Below, one piece after another: positions 26,940-33,860 of a stretch of DNA of 38,678 bases (position 1 is the first letter of the stretch; every line of letters begins with the position of its first letter). The stretch spans positions 1-38,678 of the forward strand of contig JAYQKE010000004.1 of NCBI GenBank assembly GCA_038142525.1, read 5' to 3'. The DNA is from CAJQHK01 sp038142525. Its GTDB lineage: Bacteria > Pseudomonadota > Alphaproteobacteria > Rickettsiales > UBA1997. The position numbers were made by a program, and so were the translations under genes. The notes under the pieces are model-generated. The model saw nothing but the letters and a program-made list of their open reading frames with translations. It did no database searches and was not told the DNA's origin.

Positions 26940-27860
26940 ATGCTTAAAATAGATCAAGAATTGCAAAAAATTACCAAAAAATTTTTAAATTTTCTTAAAA
27001 TCGAAAAAAGATTGGCAGAAAATAGTATAATTTCTTATCAAAATGATCTAAATTCTTTTTTTAGCTTAATTGCAAAAATTACTTTAAAAGAAATTAATAT
27101 CAAAATTCTAGAAAATCTAACTCTTAATCAATTTCGTGAATGGATAATTCTTCGTAAAGAAAAAGAATTTTCAACAAGTTCGACAATTCGCGCTACTTCT
27201 ACTGTTAAAAATTTCTTTTTATTTTTAGAAAGAAAATATCAAATAAAAAATCCAAATATAAAAAACCTTAAAACTTTAAAATCAGAAAAAACAGTTCCAA
27301 GAGCAATTGACAAAATTGATATTGACTCAATTATTTCATCAATTAAAGAATTTAATAAATATGATTGGTGTAATAAAAGAGATTTAGCCCTCCTGACCTT
27401 AATTTATGGCTGTGGTTTAAGGATTTCTGAGGCCCTAAATATCACTAAAAAAGATATTTTAAATCAAGATAATTTATATATAATCGGTAAGGGTGGGAAA
27501 GAAAGAATTATCCCAATTTTGCCAATCATTACCAAAAGAATTAATGATTATTTAGCGCACTGCCCTTTTGATATTTATTCTAATGAAGCGCTTTTTCGAG
27601 GCATTAGAGGGGGCAAATATCACGCAACCCTTTTTCAAAAATTAATTCAAAATATTAGAAATTATCTCAATTTACCAGAAAATACCACACCACATTCACT
27701 TCGTCATTCATTTGCAACTCACCTTTTAGAATCTGGAGGTGATTTAAGATCAATTCAAGAGTTACTTGGTCATCAAAGCCTTTCAACTACTAGAAGATAT
27801 AGCAAGGTGGATAAAAATAGATTATTTAAAATTTATGAAGAGGTTCACCCAAGAAATTAA
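26940..27860 (+). CDS. Tyrosine recombinase, XerC/XerD type
   Basis: Site-specific recombinase that resolves chromosome dimers at dif with its partner. Intact at 306 residues. The N-terminal SAM-like domain (about 10-100) includes RLAENSIISYQNDLNSFF. The catalytic domain has the first Arg in LIYGCGLRISEAL, a Lys in IIGKGGKERIIP, HSLRHSFATHLLESGGDL with the His-x-x-Arg pair, LLGHQSLSTTRRYS with the second His and the nucleophilic Tyr. The end KIYEEVHPRN favours XerC over XerD, but I cannot settle it from the sequence. It is divergent from pgsA and is followed by a 238-base hairpin element. Confidence 0.9.
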   Translation: MLKIDQELQKITKKFLNFLKIEKRLAENSIISYQNDLNSFFSLIAKITLKEINIKILENLTLNQFREWIILRKEKEFSTSSTIRATSTVKNFFLFLERKYQIKNPNIKNLKTLKSEKTVPRAIDKIDIDSIISSIKEFNKYDWCNKRDLALLTLIYGCGLRISEALNITKKDILNQDNLYIIGKGGKERIIPILPIITKRINDYLAHCPFDIYSNEALFRGIRGGKYHATLFQKLIQNIRNYLNLPENTTPHSLRHSFATHLLESGGDLRSIQELLGHQSLSTTRRYSKVDKNRLFKIYEEVHPRN

Positions 27861-27907
27861 AAAATTATTTTAATATTAATTTTAAAAGTTATTATCTAAC
27901 CGATTAG

Positions 27908-28145
27908 TACCATTTCCCAACTTTAAAGCAACTTTTGTTGTTATTGATAATCGACAATTTTACCTATGATTTTTATGAAAAATACATCCAGTATTTCCGT
28001 CAAAAAATCATAGGTAAAATATCCGATTCCAATTAGCAACACAAATGACGCAAGAATTTTTGAAAAAAATTCTGAGTAATTTGCAATTAATTCATTAAAG
28101 TAAGTATTTTATTAAAAAAAGTTGCTTTAAAGTTGGGAAATGGTA
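27908..28145. mobile_element. 238-bp hairpin element (MITE-like) between xerC-like gene and valS
   Basis: Perfect 29-base terminal inverted repeats (27908-27936 and 28117-28145, starting TACCATTTCCCAACTTTAAA) bound it. Inside, a perfect 18-base inverted repeat (27957-27974 with 28003-28020) and weaker pairing between them make almost the whole element one hairpin. It begins and ends with TA, compatible with TA target duplication by an IS630/Tc1-mariner-type transposase; IS630-type fragments are present in this window. No coding capacity. It sits 31 bases upstream of valS and might affect its expression. Confidence 0.75.
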
Positions 28146-28176
28146 TAATACCAATTCTCGAAATAAAATTATTTAA

Positions 28177-30728
28177 ATGACAAAATTACCAAAAAAATAT
28201 AAACATCAGGAAATTGAACAAAAATGGCAGGATTTTTGGTCAGAAGAAAAAATCTACAAATGGTCTGATAATCTAACAAAGGAACATAATTTTGTTATAG
28301 ACACCCCTCCTCCAACAGTTTCTGGAGTTTTGCATATGGGGCATATTTTTTCTTATTGCCAAGCTGATTTTGTAGCCCGCTATAAAAGAATGAAAGGTTT
28401 TGATGTTTTTTATCCTATGGGTTTTGATGATAATGGTCTACCAACTGAAAGATTAGTTGAAAAAACCATTGGTAAAAAGGCGGTAGAGATGGAAAAGGAA
28501 AATTTTATCACCGAATGTCAAAAAGTGGTTGAAAAGGCCGAAATTGAGTTTGAAGATCTTTTTAATCAAATTGCCCTTTCAGTCGATTGGGATCAAAAAT
28601 ATCAAACAATTTCTGATAAATCACAAAAATTGGCTCAATTATCTTTCATCGATCTTTATAATAAAAATTTAGTAGAGAAAAAATTTGAACCAGTTTTTTG
28701 GGATATTTCTGATAAAACTGCCCTAGCCCAAGCTGATTTGATTGAAAAAGAATTACCGGGACAGATGAATTTTATCAATTTTGGCATTGATGACAGTGAT
28801 CAAAAATTGGAAATTATGACTACAAGACCCGAACTTCTTCCAGCTTGCGTAGCTGTTATGATTCATCCAGATGATGAAAGATATCTTAAATTTCATGATA
28901 AAAAGGCTATTACCCCACTTTTTGGTGTAAAAGTGCCAATTATTTTAGATGAAGATGTCAAAATGGATAAGGGAACAGGCATTGTAATGTGCTGTACCTT
29001 TGGTGATGAAATGGATATAAAATGGTGGCGTAAACATAATTTAGATCTTAAAATTATTTTAGAAGCAAATGGTACCCTAGAATTCCCTTCATTACATAAT
29101 AAATTCTTTGATGGCGAAGATAGCAAAGAAGAATTAATATTAAATTTTAATAGATTTTTTGGAAAAATACGCGGTCTTCATGTCAAAAAAGCACAAGCAA
29201 AGATTATTGAGCTTTTAAAGGAAAATAATCTGTTAAATCGTCAAGAAGATATAACTCACGCCGTCAAATGTGCTGAAAGAAGTGGTGTTGCAATTGAAAT
29301 TTTAGTTCAAAATCAATGGTTTATTAAAATTTTGGATAAAAAACAGGAATTAATCGATAAAATCAATAAATGTAATTGGCATCCAGAATATATGAAAATT
29401 CGTGCCTTACAATGGTGTGAAAATCTTTCTTGGGATTGGTGCATTTCGCGTCAGAGATTTTTGGTGTAAATTTTCCTGTTTGGTATTCCAAGCGTAAGGG
29501 TGAAGAGGGAAAGATAATTTTACCAAAATTAGAAAATTTACCAATTGACCCAAATAAAGATGCGCCAGAAGGTTATGAAAGGCATGAAATTATAGCAGAA
29601 ACTGACATTATGGATACTTGGATGACCTCTTCCATTTCACCACAATTATCATCTGGTGGAATTTCTAATGATCTTAGTGACAATGAAGAGCGTCATAAAA
29701 AATTATTTCCCGCCGATCTTCGCCCACAAGCTCATGAAATTATCCGAAGTTGGGCTTTTTACACTATTGTTAAAGCTCATTTACATCAAAATGATATTCC
29801 TTGGAAAAATTTAATGATTTCCGGCTGGTGTTTGGCAGCGGACAAAACCAAAATGAGTAAATCTAAAGGCAATGTGGTTACGCCAATTAATCTAATTAAA
29901 GAAAAAGGTTCGGATATTGTGCGTTATTGGGCCTCAACTTCTAATCTTGGAGCTGACACTGCTTATAGTGAAGATGTTTTTAAAATTGGTCAAAAATTAG
30001 TAACCAAATTATTTAATGTCGCCAAATTTGCCTCCATGAATTTTGATTTATTTTCCGAAATTGGCCAGCCAGCAACAATTTTAGAAGATATAAATTCAAA
30101 AAATATCAATCAAATCACTGATTTTTGGATTTTATCACGAATTAAAGAAGTAATTAAACAGTCAGAAGAGCAATTTGATAAATTTGAATATGCTAAAGCT
30201 CGTGAATTAGTTGAAGATTTTTTCTGGAATGATTTTTGTGATAATTATCTAGAAATTGTTAAGGTCAGAGCCTATGGTTTAAATGCTATTAAATATCAGG
30301 ATCAAGATTTAACGCAGGAACTGAAAAATAAAATAATCTCTGAACAAAAAAGCGCTATTTACACACTCTATCATATTTTAGAACATATTTTAAAGCTTTT
30401 CTCCCCTTTTGTTCCTCATATATGCGAAGAAATTTATCAAGCTGTTTTTGAAAATAAACAAAAATCTATTCATCAAAGAGGCTCTTGGCCAAAATTAGAA
30501 GAACAGTTTTTTGATGAAGATTCTATTAAAATTGGCAAAGAAATGCTTTTGGTTATTTTTGAAATTAGAAAATATAAATCAGAACAAAATATTTCTATGA
30601 AAACTATTCTTGATAAATTTACTATCAATAGTCAAATAGATTTTACTGATATTTTAGAAGATCTTAAAAATGTTACCAATAGTAATGAGATAATTATTAC
30701 TAAAGGAACCTCTGATTTTCCTATTTAA
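28177..30728 (+). pseudogene. valS: Valyl-tRNA synthetase, one frameshift
   Basis: Class I synthetase charging tRNA-Val. The first frame (28177-29469) has TPPPTVSGVLHMGHIFSY with the HIGH-type motif and the editing-domain sequence MTTRPELLPACVAVMIHPDD. The second (about 29463-30728) has TDIMDTWMTSSISPQL, the KMSKS loop TKMSKSKGNVVTP and the anticodon-binding helices. They join if the T5 run at 29458-29462 is T6, giving RQRFFGVNFPVWYSK. Total about 850 codons, near the size of the short alphaproteobacterial (archaeal-like) ValRS. The last codons and the stop (30726-30728) come from a half palindrome starting at 30705, so the native C terminus has been replaced. An essential gene, so the frameshift is probably artefactual or bypassed. 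Confidence 0.9.
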
Positions 30729-30757
30729 TTTTGTCTATTTTTTCATTTTTCAGAAAA
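30705..30757. repeat. Half palindrome at the left end of the IS5-type element
   Basis: One arm, GGAACCTCTGATTTTCCTAT onwards, then CATTTTTCAGAAAA. It matches the left half of palindrome copy D and supplies the last eight codons and stop of valS. It is best read as the outer end of the adjacent IS5-type element. Confidence 0.8.
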
Positions 30758-30766
30758 AATTTTTAT

Positions 30767-30820
30767 AATTTGGATAAAGATTGCTAATTTTGTTAAAAAT
30801 TAACAATCTTTATCCAAATT
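30767..30820. terminator. Strong hairpin between valS and the IS5-type transposase
   Basis: AATTTGGATAAAGATTG (30767-30783) pairs perfectly with CAATCTTTATCCAAATT (30804-30820), and the loop itself pairs further. It lies between two convergent genes and may end transcription from both sides, although no long T run follows. Confidence 0.45.
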
Positions 30821-30854
30821 TAGGCATTATTTGTGGTAATTTCTCTAGTTTCTT

Positions 30855-30886
30855 GTCTAATTTTACCATTTTTGGCTAAATTAGAC
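30855..30886. terminator. Hairpin just after the IS5-type transposase stop
   Basis: GTCTAATTT (30855-30863) and AAATTAGAC (30878-30886) are perfect inverted copies 15 bases downstream of the minus-strand transposase stop. Possible terminator. Confidence 0.35.
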
Positions 30887-30900
30887 ACATTTATCCCTTG

Positions 30901-31871
30901 TTACGCTGTATTTGGTAGTATTTTTCTAACCATATAGAGATTAGCAAGGGATGATAGCATTTGTAATTGATTAGTATTCTTTTGTAAACCATTATATCTA
31001 ACCTTTCTATAGCCCCAAAGATGCTTTATAATTTGAAATGGATGTTCAACTTTAGCTCGAACTGATGAAAATTGTTTATTCCTCTTTTTTTGCTTATTTG
31101 AAAGTTTTTTGTTAGATTTAGCTCTATTGGTTATACCATAAAATATATTGTGATTCCTACAAAATCTTTTTATTGCCTTATCATCATAGGCCTTGTCACC
31201 AAATAAAGAAGTTTCATCACCATGTAATAACTCCTCTGTTTTAGTAGAATCATGATCTTTAGCTGTCGTCGTGACAATAGAATGAATAATTGGCTTACCC
31301 TTAGTTTGCACACCAATATGAGACTTCATGCCAAAATAATAATTCTTCCCTTTCTTGGTAGAAGACATCTCTTGGTCCCTTTTCCTCTTCTTGTTTTTTG
31401 TACTAGTTGGAGCAGATATTAATGTCGCATCAGTTATCGATTTGAAACCCTCCTTCAACAAAAGATCATTCTCTTCAAGATATGAATTTACCTCGTTAAA
31501 TATAATCGACGATAAATTATGCTTTTCCAATAAATGACGGAATCTCAATATCACAGTCTCATCCGGAACATTATCAATACCAATATCAATATTTAAGAAG
31601 TTTTTTGAAAACTTATTCTATCATATATAGCATCCTCCATAGCTGGATCACTAAGACCAAACCACTGCTGTAACAAATGAATCTTAAATATTAATAATAA
31701 ATCTGTCACCTTCCTGCCACCGTAATCACTAGTACCATTAGGATAGAAAGGCTCTATCTTATCAATCAATCTTTGCCATGGAATAATATCCGTCATTTGA
31801 TTAAGAAACTTCTCCGCTCTTAATTTTCTACCAGAAATTGCTAATGAAAAAAATGATTGCTGGGTTGCCAT
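30901..31871 (-). CDS. IS5-type transposase in two overlapping frames
   Basis: DDE transposase of the IS5 family. Frame 1 (31871-31593, 92 codons) carries the N-terminal domain, MATQQSFFSLAISGRKLR, and QQWFGLSDPAMEDAIYD. Frame 2 (from about 31605 to 30901) carries GIDNVPDETVILRFRHLLEK, the first Asp in SITDATLIS, HSIVTTTAKDHDSTKTE and the C-terminal VRAKVEHPFQIIKHLWGY with the catalytic Glu. The frames meet at the minus-strand sequence CAAAAAAC (31600-31607). Many IS5 relatives of the IS427 group make their transposase by frameshifting, but the decayed copies at 24 kb read straight through here, so this may instead be a simple mutation. The only full-length copy in the window. Confidence 0.85.
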
Positions 31872-32064
31872 AATTATATATTTTATTTGAATTTAATATA
31901 TCAATAATAAGAAAAAAGCTAGATAAATCAAGCTTTTCTGGCTATTTTTATCAAATAAATTCAAACAAAATTTTATAAAATAACTTTGCTAAACTTTGGC
32001 AAAAATAACAAAATTAAACAGTTTCAAATCTATAAATTAGATAATTCTACTTTTTCAGAGGTTA

Positions 32065-32325
32065 TTAGATGGTGATGAAATTCTTTATTTGGTGACAAGG
32101 CCTTGATGATAAGGCAATAAAAAAGATTTTGTAGGAATCACAATATATTTTATGGTATAACCAATAGAGCTAAATCTAACAAAAAACTTTCAAATAAGCA
32201 AAAAAAGAGGAAATCAGTTGGCTGAAAGCTAAAGTTGAACATCATTTCAAATTACAAAAGAAATATTTTGGGCTATAAAAGGTTAGAAATGGTTTACAAA
32301 AGAATAAATATTGTTTTACAAATGA
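32065..32325 (+). pseudogene. IS5-type transposase, C-terminal scrap
   Basis: Forward-strand sequence matching the reverse complement of about 30960-31230 with several deletions. It starts at GGTGATGAAATTCTTTATTT and passes through AACAAAAAACTTTCAAATAA and GGTTTACAAAAGAAT. It is oriented opposite to the adjacent IS5-type element. All frames are broken. Confidence 0.75.
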
Positions 32326-32329
32326 TTAT

Positions 32330-32425
32330 AGACACATCATGTTAATCGCTCCGCATGGCTCTGGCAAAGGGGTTTGCTTTGTAATTCCAAGTCTTTTGGA
32401 GAAATGCCCCCTAAAATTCAGACCA
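32330..32425 (+). pseudogene. virD4: VirD4/TraG coupling-protein fragment
   Basis: About 32 codons reading RHIMLIAPHGSGKGVCFVIP and then SLLEKCP. This is the Walker A region of a VirD4/TraG-type coupling protein (usual form: hhhAPTGSGKGVG.VIPNLL). It is joined on the left to an IS5-type scrap and on the right to the leader of an IS3-family element. Nothing else of the gene is here. It shows that a type IV coupling-protein gene, chromosomal or from a conjugative element, was broken up by insertion sequences. Confidence 0.7.
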
Positions 32426-32475
32426 TTAATTTTTAAATTTCATAGACTATAATTTCTTTAAATTTCGATTTGGAA

Positions 32476-32505
32476 GATGGAAAAATATGCTAATATTTTT
32501 TCATC
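32476..32505 (+). repeat. Hairpin in the leader of the IS3-family element
   Basis: GATGGAAAAATAT and ATATTTTTTCATC pair with one mismatch, 30 bases upstream of OrfA. It could shield the element from outside transcription. Confidence 0.3.
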
Positions 32506-32534
32506 TGTTAATTAAAAATTTAATTTAATAAATT

Positions 32535-32843
32535 ATGTCAAAAGAAATTAAAAAATATAATTCTGATTTTAAGTTTAAAGTTGTAATGAAATATTTATCC
32601 GAAAATTATACAATTTATCAGATTTGTAGCGAATATGATATTGCTAAATCAACATTACATAAATGGGTTAAGCAGTTTAAAGCTAGCGGTAATGATATAT
32701 TTTCTGATTCTAAGTTATCTAAAGAAGAAAAATTAAGTAAAAAAGAACAAAAAAAGAAGGATAAAGAAATTGATAAATTATATAAGAAAATAGGTCAATT
32801 AACAATGGAAAGAGATTTCTTAAAAAAGTTTCTGGACAGTTAG
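32535..32843 (+). CDS. IS3-family (IS150-like) OrfA
   Basis: 102 codons. An N-terminal helix-turn-helix (YNSDFKFKVVMKYLSENYTI, then ICSEYDIAKSTLHKWVKQFK) is followed by a basic linker and a leucine-zipper-like helix, IDKLYKKIGQLTMERDFLKK, typical for OrfA of the IS150 group. It ends at the usual place, just after a slippery heptamer. OrfA alone is the DNA-binding regulator; the OrfA-OrfB fusion is the transposase. Confidence 0.9.
   Translation: MSKEIKKYNSDFKFKVVMKYLSENYTIYQICSEYDIAKSTLHKWVKQFKASGNDIFSDSKLSKEEKLSKKEQKKKDKEIDKLYKKIGQLTMERDFLKKFLDS
32822..32828 (+). promoter_or_regulatory. Programmed -1 frameshift site, A AAA AAG
   Basis: The heptamer falls in the exact X XXY YYZ phase of the OrfA frame (TTA AAA AAG). 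A -1 slip gives LKKVSGQLDYSKKIKF and runs into OrfB. IS150 and relatives use the same heptamer. Confidence 0.75.
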
Positions 32844-33273
32844 ATTATTCTAAGAAAATCAAATTTCTAAAATTATCATCAGATATGTATAATTTAGCTG
32901 TCAGAAATAGATGTAGATTGTTAGATATTAATAGATCTAATTTTTATTATAAATCTAGGATTGATATTTCTAAGATTAATAGTTTATGCAAAGATATTCA
33001 TAATATCTGGAGTAAATATCAATTTTTCGGATATAGAAGAATTACAGAAATAATCAATCAAGATAGAAATCATAATAATAAAATTAATCGCAAGAAGATT
33101 CTTAGATTAATGAGAGTTCTAAAGATTAAAGCTCTTTATCCAAAGAAAAAGACAACAATCATCAATAAAAAAGATTACAAATATCCTTATTTATTAGAAG
33201 ATAAATCTAAAATAGATAAGCCAAATCACACCAATTGATATAAAATCAAAACACCAGTAGGATTTGTTTATTT
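32828..33273 (+). pseudogene. IS3-family (IS150-like) OrfB, truncated
   Basis: Read in the -1 frame from the slippery site. It carries the OrfB N-terminal region, MYNLAVRNRCRLLDINRSNF with YYKSR, and YQFFGYRRITEIINQD, then KIKALYPKKK. At 33236-33238 a stop (PNHTN-stop) replaces the expected Trp-Ala-Thr-Asp-Ile, where the first catalytic Asp belongs. KTPVGFVY follows and then palindrome D begins. The rest of the DDE domain is missing, so the element cannot move by itself. Confidence 0.85.
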
Positions 33274-33360
33274 GGAACCTCTGATTTTCCTATTTAATTT
33301 TGTCTATTTTTTCATTTTTCAGAAAAAATAACAAAATTAAATAGGAAAATCAGAGGTTCC
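33274..33360. repeat. Long palindrome, copy D (complete, reverse spacer)
   Basis: An 87-base palindrome from GGAACC to GGTTCC with the spacer CATTTTTCAG, the opposite orientation to copies A-C. The right arm lacks one base (ATAACAAAA instead of ATAGACAAAA region), as does the right end of the IS5-type element near 32001. It joins OrfB to a fragment of an XRE-type regulator. Confidence 0.9.
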
Positions 33361-33364
33361 TAAA

Positions 33365-33457
33365 CAAGCGCGTGTTGCTAAGGCAACTATCGGTGATTTT
33401 GAAAGAGGTGCTAGGAATTTAAGAATTGAGACAATGCAAAAAGTTGGTTTTCTTTGA
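33365..33457 (+). pseudogene. XRE-family helix-turn-helix fragment
   Basis: Thirty codons read QARVAKATIGDFERGARNLR and then IETMQKVGF before a stop. This matches the recognition helix and following segment of a Cro/CI-type regulator (usual form: ..V...TI.dFErG.R.p...tl..i). It has no start and no C terminus and overlaps, on the opposite strand, the end of the small gene of the AbiE-primase operon. Such regulators are typical of prophages and defence islands. Confidence 0.65.
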
Positions 33458-33860
33458 GTGCATTAATGGTAATATCATAAACATCTTGTAGAGCGCATTC
33501 TATATCTTCTTCACGATAACCATATTCCTCACAAAAGTTTATTGCCTCATTTAAAAATAGAAAAGCAAGCTCCATTGTGCCGTTAAAATTGCCAGTTGAT
33601 TTTCCGTAATCATCAACGGCACTGCGAGCTTTATCAATAAATAAATCTTCATTCCTTGTTACATCAGGATTTAAAGCTTTAATGATAATTTTCTTGTAGG
33701 GTTCAATTGTATTAATTGGTAAATCTAGAAATCTTGCTTCAAGGAAATATTTATTTTGATCACTTAGCTCATATAATTCTTTGACAATATCAGTAATATT
33801 TGAACGCTTATCAAGTTCTACCTTAATTTCATTCCAGTGATTCCGAGGTTTTTTAGCCAT
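33411..33860 (-). CDS. Small helical protein, fourth gene of the AbiE-primase operon (3' end altered)
   Basis: Starting at the ATG at 33858-33860 the protein begins MAKKPRNHWNEIKVELDKRS and has about 149 residues, mostly helical, with TDIVKELYELSDQNKYFLEA and PYKKIIIKALNP. The pattern (an S..dlV.eLY.LS..Nk.FLeARF segment, then an acidic helical repeat) occurs in a family of uncharacterised proteins I cannot name with certainty. The start overlaps the helicase stop by eight bases, so the ATG at 33929 is not needed. The last 10-15 codons coincide with the opposite strand of the XRE fragment (33365-33457), so the native C terminus was probably replaced by rearrangement. Role unknown; position suggests a partner of the primase-helicase. 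Confidence 0.7.
   Translation of the reverse strand: MAKKPRNHWNEIKVELDKRSNITDIVKELYELSDQNKYFLEARFLDLPINTIEPYKKIIIKALNPDVTRNEDLFIDKARSAVDDYGKSTGNFNGTMELAFLFLNEAINFCEEYGYREEDIECALQDVYDITINALKENQLFALSQFLNS

Larger units (their letters stand above)
30705..32064 (-). mobile_element. IS5-type insertion sequence, nearly complete
   Basis: The transposase region (30901-31871) is flanked on the left by GGAACCTCTGA (30705) and on the right by a damaged inverted end: AAAATAACAAAATTAAACAG near 32001 and TCAGAGGTTA at 32055-32064. Those proposed ends would make an element of about 1,360 bases whose terminal repeats equal the arms of the free palindromes. Boundaries are inferred; no target duplication is visible. 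Confidence 0.5.

Noticed and set aside
27908..28145. T-box or other riboswitch controlling valS
   Set aside because: T-boxes are essentially a Gram-positive feature, no T-box core sequence is present, and the perfect terminal repeats fit a mobile element better.
378..33360. Repeated palindromes as a possible CRISPR array
   Set aside because: Copies are kilobases apart, in both orientations, without regular spacers.
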